From the NCBI GenBank assembly GCA_032871835.1, contig CM065297.1, positions 994,501 to 1,058,500 of the forward strand: DNA of 64,000 nucleotides, read 5' to 3'. The translations under genes and the position numbers were made by a program. Origin of the DNA: Dipteronia dyeriana. Taxonomy: Eukaryota > Streptophyta > Magnoliopsida > Sapindales > Sapindaceae. Within the stretch, counting starts at the first letter, position 1, and the number at the start of each line of letters is the position of its first letter. This document shows positions 45,851 through 58,300 of this stretch, piece after piece. The notes under the pieces are model-generated. The model was not told the origin of the DNA. It saw only the letters and a program-made list of their open reading frames with translations, and did not search any database.

Positions 45851-45871
45851 TATACGTCTCATAAAACTTTT

Positions 45872-46054
45872 GGATCCTCTCCTCACCTCATGTTGTCTTC
45901 ACATTGTCCTCACCTCAATCAATGGTCTGAATTAATTCTATCTTTTAGTCGTGTAAAACTTAAAAATTAATAGAAATAATTCAGATAATTGATTTGTTAT
46001 ATTAGATACGTGTCAATGGATTATAAATGTGATGACAAAGTGAGGAGAGGATCT
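45872..46054. mobile_element. Small MITE inside the satellite
   Basis: The ends GGATCCTCTCCTCACCTCA and the complement of the right end AGATCCTCTCCTCACTTTG pair, and pairing continues into TTCACATT / ATCACATT. Length about 183 bp. Confidence 0.7.
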
Positions 46055-46906
46055 AGATCCGAATTGAATTACCCAAAATCTTGTAAATAGGTAGTTTAGA
46101 ATATTTCAAGTAGTTCCTTACAAACTAATTCGGATAGAATCACATTTTTCTATGAAATATGCATACCATAAATTTTTGTCAAAATTTCTTGTACTCTTTT
46201 TAAAAATTCATATTTTGCAAATATCTTAGAATTACTCAAATTTTATGAATTGGTAAAGTATAGTATTTTAAGTAGTTCTATAAAAAAATCGGGATAGAAC
46301 CGCATTCTTCTATAAAATATGTCTCATAAGTTTTTTCCTAAATTTCTCTTGTTTAACCCCTTCTAAAAATTTATATTTTGAGAATGTTTTTATAATTATC
46401 CAAAATTTTATAGACCGGTAGTGTAGAGTATTTTTAGTAGTTCCATACTTCCATATTCATCTATGAAATATGCATCTCTTAAATTTTGCCAAAATTTTCC
46501 ATACTAATTCATTTATTTTTTTATTTTTGCGAATGTCTTAGAATAAACCCAAATTTTAAAAATAGATAGAGTATAATATTTTAATTAGTTTCATGAAAAT
46601 GAATTTGATAGAATCACATTCTTATATGAAATATGTGTCTTGTAAGGTTTTGTCCAATTTCCCTTATTAACTCTTATAAAATGTTTGTATTTTGCAAATG
46701 TCTTAGAATTACCATAAATTTTATAAATAAGTAGTGTAATATTTTAAGTAGTTCTACGAATATCACATTCTTATATGAAATATGTGTCTCGTAAAGTTTT
46801 ACCCAAATTTCTCTTACTGATCCCTTTTAAAAGTTTAAATTTTGCAAATGTTTTTAGAATTACCGTGAATTTTATAAATTGTGTAGAAGTAATTCAATAT
46901 AAATAT

Positions 46907-46940
<34 letters not shown>

Positions 46941-49470
46941 GTATTTGTATTTTACAATGAAATATACGACTCGTAATTGTTTGACCAAATATTTTCTGAT
47001 TAACCACTTTTTAAAGTTTATAGTTTTCGAATGTCTTAGAATTATCCAAACTTTTGATAGAATCACATTCTTCTATGAAATATGAGTCTCGTGAGTTTTT
47101 ACTCAAATTTTTCTTACTAACCCTTTTTAAAAGTTTATAATTTACGAATGTTTTACTCAAATTTTATAAATAGGTAGTGTAGAGTGTTTTAAGAAGTATC
47201 ATGAAAAAAAAATAGATAGAATGGCATTCTTCAATAAAATTTGTGTCTCATACAATTTTTCCTGAATTTCCCTTAAGTTTATATTCTGTGAATGTTTTAG
47301 AATTACCCAAAATTTTATAAATAGACGGTGTACAGTATTTTATGTAGTTTTATGAAAAAAAGTTTTTAATATAATCACATTTTTATATGAAATATGTGTC
47401 TCATAAAATTTTACCCAAATTTCCTATACTTACCCTTTTTAAAGTTTATATCTTATGAATATCTTTGAATTATTAAATATCTAATAAATTGTTACACTAG
47501 AATATGTTAAGTAGTTCCATGAAAAAGATTTTGGATAAAATCACATTCTTCTTTTAAATGTGTATCATAAGTTTTTGTCCAAATTTTCTTTACGAACCGC
47601 TTTTAAGAGTATATATTTTACGAATGTCTTAGAACTACCTAAAATTTAATAAATATATTATGTAGAGTGTTTTAAGTAGTTCTAAGAAATTTGTTTTGGA
47701 TAGAATAACATTATTCTATGAAATATGTGTTATCGTAATTTTTTTCCCAAATTTCCTTTATTAATCCCTTTTAAAAGTTTATATTTTGTCAATGTCTAAG
47801 AATTACCCTAAGTTTTATAAATAGGTATTGTAAATTATTTTAAGTAGTTACATGACAAAAAATCTGGATAGAATCACATTCTTCTATTAAATATAAGTTT
47901 CCGTAAGTTTTTATCCAAATTTCCCTTACTAACCCTTTTTAAGAGTTTATATTTTACGAATGTCTTAAAATTAACACAAATTTTATAAATAGGTTGTGTA
48001 GAGTATTTTAAGTAGTGCCATAATTTTTTTTGGATAGAATCGCATTCATCTATGAAATACATCTATGAAATATTTGTCTCGTTAATTTTTGTCAATATTT
48101 CCCTTAGTAACCCCTTTTAAACATTTATATTTTGCAAATGTCTTAGAATTACCCCAAATTTTATAAATGGAAAGTGTAGAGTATTATAAGAAGTTCCATG
48201 ATTTTTTATTTTTTTTGGATATAATCACATTCTTTATGAAATATGAGTCTAGTAGGTTTTTGCCTAAATTTCCTTTACTAACCCCTTTTATATATATTTT
48301 GTAAATGTGTTAGAATTACCACAAATTTTATAAATAGGTAGTGTAAAGTATTTAAAGTAGTTCTATGAAAAAAAAATCAAATAGAATCATTTTCTTTAAA
48401 AAAAATATAAATCTCCTAAGTTTTTGTCCAAATTTCACTAATTACCCCTTTTTAAAAGTTTATATTTTACGAATGTAAAATTCTATAAATAGGTAGTGTA
48501 AAGTATTTGAAGGGGTTTCATGTATATATATATATTTTGGATAGAATCACTTTTTATACTAAATATGAATCTCGTATGTTTTTGCCCAATTTTCTTTTAC
48601 TAACCCTATAAAAAGTTTATAATCTGTGAATATCTTAGAATTATCTCAAATTTTATAAATAGGTATTGTAGAGTATTTTAAGTAGTTTTATGAAAAATAA
48701 TTGAATAGAATTGCGTTTTTCTATAAATATGTCTCTTAAATTTTTTTCCCAAATTTTCCTTACATACCCTTTTAAAAGCTTATATTTTATGATTGTCATG
48801 GAATTACGCCAAATTTTATAAATAGGTAGTGTGTTTAGCATTTTAATTAGTTCCATTAAATAAAATATCGATAGAATCACATTCTTCTATATATAAAATA
48901 TTTGTCTAGTAAAATTTTGGCCAAATTTCTCTTATACCATTTTATAAGTTTATATTTTGCATATATCTTAGAACTGTCCAAATTTTTATACATAGGTAGA
49001 AGAAAGTGTTTTAAGTAGTTTTATGAAAAAGAAATTAAATATAACAATATTGTTAGTCAACCAAAAAATTTAGTCCAAATTTCTACCCAAATGATGTGAC
49101 ATGTGATTTTTTTCATTGACTACATCATCTCGTATTTTGTGTGGAGATGACAACTCACTTGAAATATCATTCGAGTTGAAATTTGGATTAAATTTTTGGG
49201 TTGTCTTACACTACTCTAAATATAATTGCATTTTGCAATGAAAGACGCAACTTGTAATATTTTACACAAATTTCCCTTATTAACCCTTATAAAAGTTTAT
49301 ATTTTGGAATGTTCTAGTATTACGCCAAATTTTATAAATAGGCTGTGTAAAGTATTTTAAAAAGGTCAATGATTTTTTTTTTTTTTTTTTTTTTGGATAA
49401 ACTGGCATTAACATATGAAAATGTGTCTTATAAATTTTTGTCAAAACTTCCCTTACTAACCGGTTCATAT

Positions 49471-50075
49471 AGTAGGTAAGTTGATTCTTGATGGAAAATG
49501 GGTTTCTTCTTCTCACATCTAGTAGTAGTGGCTAACCATATTCTTCCATCCTCCTTGTTTCTTTCATGTATTTATCGAAAGCAATCAAGATATAATTAAG
49601 AATATAACAGACAGGCATTTAATTAATTAAGAGATAAGTAAATAATTAAATAAAGTAAATGGAGAAGCGGTGGAGAGTCCATGTAAGTCGGGAGGAGGCA
49701 TTTCATATTAGTTGGCAAATGCCATATAACCAATCTCACCTTCACCACCAAAATCAATACAATCCCAGATTTATCTCTAACGCCACCGATTCTTGTGCAA
49801 AAAAATTCTTCATATTTTCTATCTCACCACCCAATACTTGTACTGATATTATTTTCTTCTCATTTCTTTTCTTCTTCTTCAACCTTTGATTTGTAGAGAT
49901 AGAGCATGGAAATGTTTTCCCTTAGAAACAAAAGATAGGAATAGAAACCAAAACCAAAATAAAATAAAAAATGAATATCAAGTATAATTTGAACAAATTA
50001 AATAGATAGAGAAGAAAGAAGAAAATCTTGAGAGAGTAAAGAGAAAAGATCATCAAACAAAGGGGGTGTTTGGTT
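49471..50075 (+). other. Promoter and leader region of the PP1 gene
   Basis: Sequence after the last satellite monomer and before the PP1 start codon. It contains CT- and GA-rich stretches (49855-49885, 50010-50045) usual for plant leaders. No separate gene is supported; a short open frame from 49659 is not conserved as far as I can tell. Confidence 0.45.
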
Positions 50076-51148
50076 ATGGAAGGAATTGAAGGGCTGTTAG
50101 AGAGGCTTTTGGAAGGAAGGTACAACAACAGAGGGAAAAGAATTCAGCTTAATGAATCCGAAATTCGTCAACTTTGCATCACTGCCAAGCAAATCTTCCT
50201 CACCCAGCCTAATCTCCTCGAATTAGAAGCTCCCATCAACATTTGTGGTACCTTCTTTTTCTTTCTATTATAACCTTGTGAATCATTCCTGTATAAAAGT
50301 ATATTGAGTGGAATTGAAGGTGTAACGGTTCATGTGTGCAGGAGACATACACGGGCAATATCCTGACCTGCTTCGACTGTTTGAATATGGTGGATTTCCT
50401 CCGGATGCCAACTATCTTTTTCTTGGAGACTACGTGGACAGAGGAAAACAGAGTATAGAGACTATATGTCTTCTCCTTGTATACAAGATCAAGTACCCGG
50501 ATAACTTTTTCCTCCTTCGAGGGAACCATGAATGTGCTTCCATCAACAGAATTTACGGGTTCTATGATGAATGCAAACGCCGTTTCAGTGTCCGTCTATG
50601 GAAGATATTTACAGATTGCTTCAACTGCTTGCCGGTGGCTGCAGTGGTTGATGATAAAATCCTGTGCATGCATGGTGGACTTTCACCGGATATGGGGAGC
50701 TTAGATCAGATAAGAGCAATACAAAGGCCGATAGACGTGCCGGATCAAGGCCTCTTGTGTGACCTTCTCTGGGCTGATCCTGATAGAGACATCAAAGGTT
50801 GGGGAGAGAATGATAGGGGTGTGTCCTACACTTTTGGAGCTGACAAGGTGGCTGAGTTCTTGAAGAAGCACGATCTCGATCTCGTATGCCGGGCTCACCA
50901 GGTCAATCTATATTCGTTCGTTCATTTTTTTCTGCTCTGCTGCTGCTGCTGCTATGTTTTTTGTCTTTTTATAATGCCATGAAAATGTATAACAGGTAGT
51001 TGAAGATGGGTATGAATTCTTCGCAGACAGGCAGCTGGTTACCATTTTCTCAGCTCCAAACTACTGTGGAGAGTTTAACAACGCAGGTGCTCTCATGTGT
51101 GTGGATTCAAGTTTGCTATGTTCATTTCAGATTCTTAAGCCTTATTGA
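50076..51148 (+). CDS. TOPP: Serine/threonine protein phosphatase PP1 catalytic subunit
   Basis: Three coding exons (50076-50247, 50342-50901, 50996-51148) give 294 residues. PP1 removes phosphate from Ser/Thr of many proteins, with target choice set by regulatory subunits. The metal-binding and catalytic motifs are all present: GDIHGQ, GDYVDRG, RGNHE, the HGGLSP loop, and the [15 protein letters not shown] loop with the toxin-contacting Tyr-Cys. The first ATG in frame starts [15 protein letters not shown]. The protein ends FQILKPY, right after the last strand of the fold; most plant PP1 isoforms continue for some 15-30 residues, so this one lacks the variable tail. The catalytic domain is complete. 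The last intron is only 94 bp. Confidence 0.96.
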
Positions 51149-51648
51149 TTGTAACTTGAATACAATACGGTGAATCATTTGTTCGTATGGTATGTAAAGA
51201 TTATTCAGCCCTCCTTTTCTGTCAAACTGGTAATGGGCATCGGGAACCCCTTCCTCCTAACTTGTACAGTGGTTCTTGTTCCATATTTTAATAGAATTAT
51301 ATAAATACCATGCTCTGCTTTCAAAATTTGGGTCTGGCACAATCAAGTCTGCAACACACAAAATCATCACCAAGATAGAATACATTTGTTTCTTTTTTGT
51401 TGTAATATTCCCATTTCTACTAAGATGGGCAGGCAAACAAAAAGAATTGAGATTTGCGAAAATACAAAGATATATTGCAAGTACTTAATTAACCTAAGGC
51501 AGCCTATACAACGCGATACTAGGCGAAATGTTACTCTACAAACAGCTACATTACAATTTAGGATCATCTAACAGAAAACAATTTCGCTAGCACTACAACA
51601 CACTATCTGATCTGCAGTTGAGCTATAGCTAGGTATCATCAGAAATCT
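51149..51648. other. Convergent 3' region between PP1 and the WD40 gene
   Basis: About 500 bp holds the 3' ends of two genes read toward each other. No additional coding sequence was recognised. Confidence 0.5.
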
Positions 51649-54342
51649 TCAGTTAGACCATACATGCACAAGACCATGCCTGTTTCCGGTATAAATCTCA
51701 TTACGTTCTTCGTCATAGAAAAGCGAAGTTATGTCTTCAAGAGCCTCTGCAACTGTGCTTCTCACCTGGGAGGGCCGATTGCACTTCTTCGCAGCAATCT
51801 TCAAGCTGGAGCTAGAGCTGCCGCTGCCGCTATTGCTGCTGCTGCACTCATCAGCCTTAGGATTCCCATTTGTTGCATTTATTTTAGCCAGGCATTTTCC
51901 AGTCAATATGTTGCTGATATTAATTGACCCAGCTGCATCAAAAAGGAGAAATAGCATGATATTAGCTCTAATCCACCGCATCGCAAACTAAACTTGACAA
52001 GCGGGCTAATCTAAATCAACAACAGGTCCAAATATCTCCAAAATTTGTTCAAAATTCTTTAAGCAAATGATAATAATGAAAGTTTTATCAATCACACTGT
52101 TATACTAGCAAATTAAATTGGAAATGAATTTAATAAGCACATTTAAGTATGCTGGTTTCCCAAAAGGAAGTTAAAAATATTACCACTTCCTTCCATCCAT
52201 TGATCTTCAGATTCAGCCTTGCAGTAAGAGATAATAAGATCCTGATCGCTTGTAATATATATATTATTTGTGTTACAGTCAGGATGCCATAACAAGTGAT
52301 CTTCAAACGAAGTTACAAGTTCTCCGCGAAAGTTCCATACAGCAACAGTTCGATTTCTGAATGTTAGGAATAACTGGTTCTCATACAGGAAGATAAATGC
52401 TGACGGAGTCATAAACTCTGTTCGGTTAACTTCCATCAGCTCAGCATTTCGAACCTACGCCACAATATAAGTTACACTTATAGGCATATTAAATAATCAA
52501 GGCTGAAAGTCGGATGCCAAAACAAGACAATATAAAACTTACATCAAGAATTTGGAGATTCTCATTTTCTTGCTTGACAAGAAGCTTTTCATTGAATTGT
52601 TCAATAAAGTCCACCTTCTTATTTCGATGAAGCAGATGGTAAAATGCCTTGAGAACCGTGCCATCTTCTATTGATAGAATCTTAAGAGGCACGTGACTGC
52701 TAGATCTATTGAAAATCAATAGCATGATGCCTGGACTGTTACGAGTGAAGGAGGAGTATGAGAGTAAGATGAACACATAATTGAGAAACTATAACACAAA
52801 AATCAAGGAACAAAACTGGCAAACATGTGAATCAAATAATAAGATCGAAAAGAAGACTAGAAACCAGGACGGCAGGACCCTTAAAATGATACTGGTAATT
52901 CGGTGCAGCCTGACCAAATATAAATTCCCTAGAGTTCCATCATAAAACTAAAAGTTCAAAATAGAATGCAAGTAATTTCCTAGAATTACACTAGTAAAAG
53001 AATTTTGCGACATACTATTCCCAATGACAAGCAACACATGAGCGAGTAAAAGATTTATCAGCGTACTATTCCCAACGACAGCAACAAGAGCGTGTGTGCT
53101 AGTAAAAGAATTTTGCAACGTACTATTCCAATATGACAAGCAACACGTGCACGTGTGCTAGCAAAATATGCAACGTACTATTCCTAATGACAGGCTATAC
53201 GTGCACATGTGCGCTAGTTAAATATGCAACGTACTATTCCTAATGACAAGCATCATGTGTGTGCACGAATGAAAGAGAGAGGTTACCTTATCTTGATTTC
53301 TTGTACATTTTTATCTGATATAGAATACAGCATAGTATAGTTTTTCAGGTCAAACACCTTGTATACACTGAACATAATCTGACATTAGAACACATATATG
53401 ATGAAAACAAAACAAATCAGAGGGCATTTAGAGAGGGAAAATACCTATCTTGAGCAGAGTAAGTAAGGACCTTTCCATTAACATCATCAAACTCTACAAA
53501 GCCAGGCCACTTCAAGGATTCAGACTCAAAAAGAGCAAAGCCAGCATCAGGCTTACCACGGCGTATGTATCTAACAATTTACAAAGACAAAAATAACAAG
53601 CATGTTATCAAAGAGATTAGGAAAGTAAAGTGATATATAAAAAAGGGAAAATCAGGACACACTCAATCCTAGTGGATCTGCATTTCAAAGAGCTGAAGTT
53701 GTCGGAGGCATAAACGGAAACAGTGATAAGGGAATCGTTGTTCTTGTTATAGAAAAGGCTTCGAATGACTTCATCAGGACAAACATTCAAGAAACAAATC
53801 CTCTTGTTGGTCTCTGCAGTTAGTAGATGCAAGTTGGTGAACTAAAAATAAAATATAAAAAAATTGAAAAGAAAGATGAGAGAAAAGTGAATAACAAGAA
53901 GCACCCCTATTAAAAGCAGCACAGACACCGGAATGAGCAAGAGCAAAGATTATGTCACGAGCGGCCACAATCTCAATAACTTTAGTTCTCTTCATCAAAA
54001 AGGGTAAAACTAAGGGACAATGGCCTTTGGGATCATGGGTGTCATATTCCTCCTAAAATGAAAGAAAAAAAACATGACCTTTATTGATTTGAAAGAAAAC
54101 CCTCGAATAATTTGACAAGTAAAATGTAAAACCAGAGAGAGGGACAGTACCACCAAATGCATATTGCGAAATTTGTGGTGGGAATTGCTGATAGAAAAGG
54201 CAGCATCTTTTTTGGAAGAAATTTCACGCCTTTGAAGCTTCTTGACGCTGTTGATGTAAGCATCAGCACGAACCCTCTTCTTGGCTAATACTCTCCTTCC
54301 ACTACACGGCCTTGGACTCGCCGATATCCTCCTTCCTTCCAT
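51649..54342 (-). CDS. WD40/transducin-like protein of unknown role
   Basis: Eight coding exons on the minus strand (54151-54342, 53905-54052, 53663-53813, 53445-53570, 53287-53367, 52543-52735, 52184-52454, 51649-51932) join in phase to 481 residues. The N-terminus is basic (MEGRRISASPRPCSGRRVLA). The rest is made of beta-propeller-like strands, for example SGVCAAFNRETNKRICFLNV, ILSIEDGTVLKAF, FRNRTVAVWNFRGELV, NNIYITSDQDLIISYC and the final YTGNRHGLVHVWSN. A Ser-rich loop precedes the last blade. I recognise it as a conserved plant protein annotated only as transducin/WD40-like; canonical WD dipeptides are mostly WN or WS. Intron 5 contains a minisatellite. Its 3' end faces PP1. Confidence 0.85.
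52988..53270. repeat. Minisatellite in an intron of the WD40 gene, about 57-bp unit
   Basis: About five units share CAACGTACTATTCC, AATGACAAGCA and CTAGTAAAAGAATTTTGC. Several carry CACGTG or GTGCACGTGTG cores. It lies between coding exons 5 and 6. Confidence 0.75.
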
Positions 54343-55373
54343 CGCACTTCAAAACCCTAAAAACACCACCCACCAAAATTACAATTACAATTCTTTTGCT
54401 ATGAATTATGAATATGCTTCTCTTATAAATTATGATCGAGAATTGTGAGAAATGAGTAGATGTGTTGTCGGTTGATCTACTGGATTACAAGTAAATCCAC
54501 CTTTTTAAAGGGTGAATATACATGTAGAAGATGGTAAGTTCAAATTTTGAGTCTATCTGTCTCTCACGACTTAATTGCCTTTTCCCTCACATGTTCTTCA
54601 CTCTACATACAAATATATATATACCTATCAATTTAAATTAAAAATATCAAACCCAAATAAATTTATTGCGTTATATGTTGACATATCCGAGCATGTAGTA
54701 TTTGGTAAATCATTAGGAATGTACAATGTTTAAGAATCATAAATTTTGTCAAATCCGAATAATCACTATTTTGTAGTAAGAAACATAGTTTAAAATATCT
54801 ACAATTTCTGTAATAAATTTATCGATATTTTCATAATTTAAGACTTTTGATATAGATATAGGGTATTAGGGTGTAATATCATTTTAATAAAATATCATAA
54901 TAGATATGTAAAATATCTATATCGGTAAGTTGATATTTTTGTCAATATTAAATGAAAATTCAGTATTTTTATCTACATTATTATTTTATTGACATAATAT
55001 ATTTCTATGATAAGGAAACTGAATATAGAATGAACATAAAATATTAATAGAAGGTTGAATGTTTTTCAATTTTACCGGGCTCATGGGCATTATATTTGTA
55101 TTTATTTATGTCTTTAAAACTAATATTTTTTAGAAGTTTAATACAAAAAGTTGATATATTTAACCAAATTTCCATACTTACTCTAAATTTTATATCAATA
55201 TCCGTCGATATCGATATTTTCACCGGATCGTACCGTCAATATAGATAATTGAAAACCAACCATACATGATACATGGGGATGGCTTGAATTGATAGGCAGA
55301 TAATCAAAGAAAAAAAATGAAATGAAAACAATTAATTATAGCTATAATGAATAGCAATCCCTTTGTGCAAAAC
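54343..55373. other. Spacer between the WD40 gene start and the MED33 3' end
   Basis: This contains the WD40 promoter (read leftward) and AT-rich sequence rich in ATATCGATATTTT-type motifs. No gene or clear repeat element was recognised. Confidence 0.45.
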
Positions 55374-58300
55374 TCAATTGATTACATTTAGCAAATCTAC
55401 TACAGATGCTATGGACGCAATCCCACCTCTTTCAAGGAGGGAGAGAGCAAGCTCACATTCGTGCCATCCTCTCAATCCATTAGCTAATTTCCTCAATGTC
55501 TCCGGCTTCACTTCCTTGATCCACGCCGGAGCACAACTTACTATAAGACCTACCAAACAAGACACATAAGCTTTCCAGGTTGCAGGATCACATCCCAGTG
55601 ATATATTCCCCTCCAATACCCTCCCCAGAAACTCCAAGTGGTTCCCGACTATGCACCCTCTTCTAGTCGCCCACGATGGTGGTTCGCTCCCCACACTCCA
55701 TACCAACGAACCAGAAAAAACTAACATATATGCCATTGCATACCCTTCCATTATACGTGCCGCACCACTCACCTCCCCAACTTTCCCTTCCCTTGACCTC
55801 AGCAACCAGGTTGGTACAGTTTCACCGTACATTTTTTGTACCTGCTGCAATCCACCAGTGACACACAAAAGGCTTGCACCCAGTGCAGCCACCTCTCTTG
55901 CCTTGCAAGCCGCGAGGGATAGAGATGCTTGATTTGACTTCAAGCGTGGTGATTCTGAACTTGACCATCTTCCAGCTGACTCCCGAGCATACTCTGCCAG
56001 TAGCCCTACAATCACATCCCTCACGTATTGCACATTATGTATTGTCCTGCAAGAGCGAAGGTAAAGAATTCCGGGCGCAATGGGACGAGCTGCAATAACA
56101 CTGCCCAGTAGACTATTTATGCTGCTTCGATTGGTTAACAAAGTGGTCGAAACATGAGATCCTAGAAATGAAGTGAAGCAACTTCTTAGGAGCTGGGCAA
56201 CGGCTTCTTTGTTTTGCCTGAACACAGAGCGAGTAGACGATACAACTATGAAGTCGTGCCAGCGGCGAACCTTTTGTGCCCAGAGAGAGCCAATTATAGA
56301 AATGCTAGGCCAAGGGCAACCTGATGCACAGTTCTCCAAAGCTGGTCCAACAACAGCATGGATGTATTCCAGGTTTTTATTGAGCTTGAAAGTAATGGTT
56401 AAACTGACAAGAGCTGCGATTGGAAGTGGAAGCATTACAGTTGATGTTCCTGCAAGAAGGTAATAATAAAGGGCTCATCAAAGGGAAAGACGATAAATTA
56501 TTCTTAGAGGTATATTATCTGTCATTTTGTAATTTATATGTGATAGTTTACTAGGAATGATGTCATTGCCAATAATCACTATCGTGAAGAGCCCACTAAC
56601 AAGAGGAAAGGCTTCATTGCCAACACTCATTGAATAAGAAAACATTCACACGTTAGTTTCAGATCCATGTGTGTATGTTTTTAGCTGAGATTTTTGGACA
56701 CAATGATTCAGTTTGATTTTATACTGAGAGCTTCGGTCGTAGGCACATGGCCTTTAAAATTGGAGACTCCAAAAATCCTCAAAGCACATTTGCTAGCTAA
56801 AGAATTCGTATCTTAGAATTTAGGACATAATTTTTTCTCCACCTTATTATTAAGAGATTTTTTTTATTGGTTATTCTTATTTGAACACCAAAAAATATCT
56901 ATATGCAATAAAGTGCAATATTTAGAGTAAATTATGTGTTCTATGATCAATAAGAAGCTTATTTTTAACTAATTAGGAAAGAAGAAGATCTCTAATCAAA
57001 TTCATTAACAATTTATATTGCTTCTGCAGCGTTTTCTTGTTAAATGTGTCAAATTTTAGTTATTAGTACCTAGCAACATGGACAAGGTCTTGTGATTAAA
57101 TATGCAATGCAAACAAGAGTCCCTGCATAATTCCAGTAAACAAACAACAGTTTTCCAAGTAAAATATGAAGAGTATAACGTTACAATGTTAGGATAACAT
57201 GTCTTGTAGATAAGAAAAGAAAATGGGTTGGTGAGATGTACCATAGGAAGAAAATGGAACATTAACACCTGCACCAGCGAGTATTGCTTTCATTTCAGAT
57301 TCAACTGAAGGAAGGATTGGTGAGGGACTCGGCCAATCTGTTCCATTCATAGGGACTGGTTTCCATATACCACGAGTAACTTCTGCTGCGAAATAACTGA
57401 TAATTGCTGCAAGAGAAGCAGGCAAAAAGTCCACAAGGTCCCGTAGGCCTGAAAGCGTTCACGACCTTGTAAACAATATGCTAACCAGTGATAAATATAC
57501 GTATAAAAATGCATTTATTCTATTTCCAGTATGCTATAGTATTATCTATAATTCAACTACTAATAGGAGTAGTTGTAGTTGCGCTCTTATAGTTGATATA
57601 TAAGAGGTTCTGGAATCAAATCTAGCTTACACTAGGGTTGAGTTTGATCAACATTTGAGTTCTATTGGCATAGGATTAAATAAAAAAGGGAATGAGCAGA
57701 ATTCATTGGAAACCAAAAGGATGGATTGGACAAGTATTCATGTATCGAAAAAGATAAGATTCGGAAACAAGTAGAGCTAGTATGTAATTCACCTGTTGTC
57801 AAGTCCCGCGATGAAAGCCTTCCATAGGCACAAGCAGTTAATATTGCCTCAAGAACAAAAGGGATTGCTTCCAACACCTCCCATGCAGGGAGCATAGGCC
57901 TCGGGTAAACATCTTCTCCAGTAGTTGCAGTGGATTCACTTGCACTGTTGGTTGGTGGTGTTGAAGAATTACCCGATGAAGCCTCGCTCTTAGTCATTTT
58001 CCAATAAATCATACTTAAAATTTGATTAGCAACTTGATGAACAGGATTGCCACTACAAAGGCCAGAAAGCGTTGAAGCAATACAAGATTTGTTTAGACAA
58101 TACCAAGCACGTAATTTTGGAAAATAATCGATATATATAGGCCTATCTGATGAAAATTCAAGTTGGTCCGAATTGCTGTTCTTTTCATCCGGGGCAGGAG
58201 AACCATGTGATGCGATACGGCTATTACGCAGCAACAGAAGATACTCTAGAGTAAGCTCCCCTACCATTGTTTCTCCATTGATGCATTGCTCAATAGGGGG

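Larger units (their letters stand above)
42165..49470 (+). repeat. AT-rich satellite array, about 165-bp monomer, broken by insertions
   Basis: A monomer containing TTTTATAAATAGGTAGTGTA, GAGTATTTTAAGTAGTTC, GATAGAATCACATTCTTC, ATGAAATATGTGTCTC and TTTAAAAGTTTATATTTTG recurs head to tail. The TAAATAGGTAG anchor occurs at about 47821, 47991, 48165, 48333, 48490, 48657, 48820 and 48989, spacing 157-174 bp. Monomers are diverged and rich in A/T. The array proper is 42165-42545 and 44590-49470; solo LTRs, MITEs, a GATA tract (about 46904-46940) and TA tracts (44231-44262) interrupt it. Confidence 0.88.

Noticed and set aside
46900..46940. GATA tract as a CRISPR-like or regulatory array
   Set aside because: It is a simple tetranucleotide microsatellite inside the satellite.
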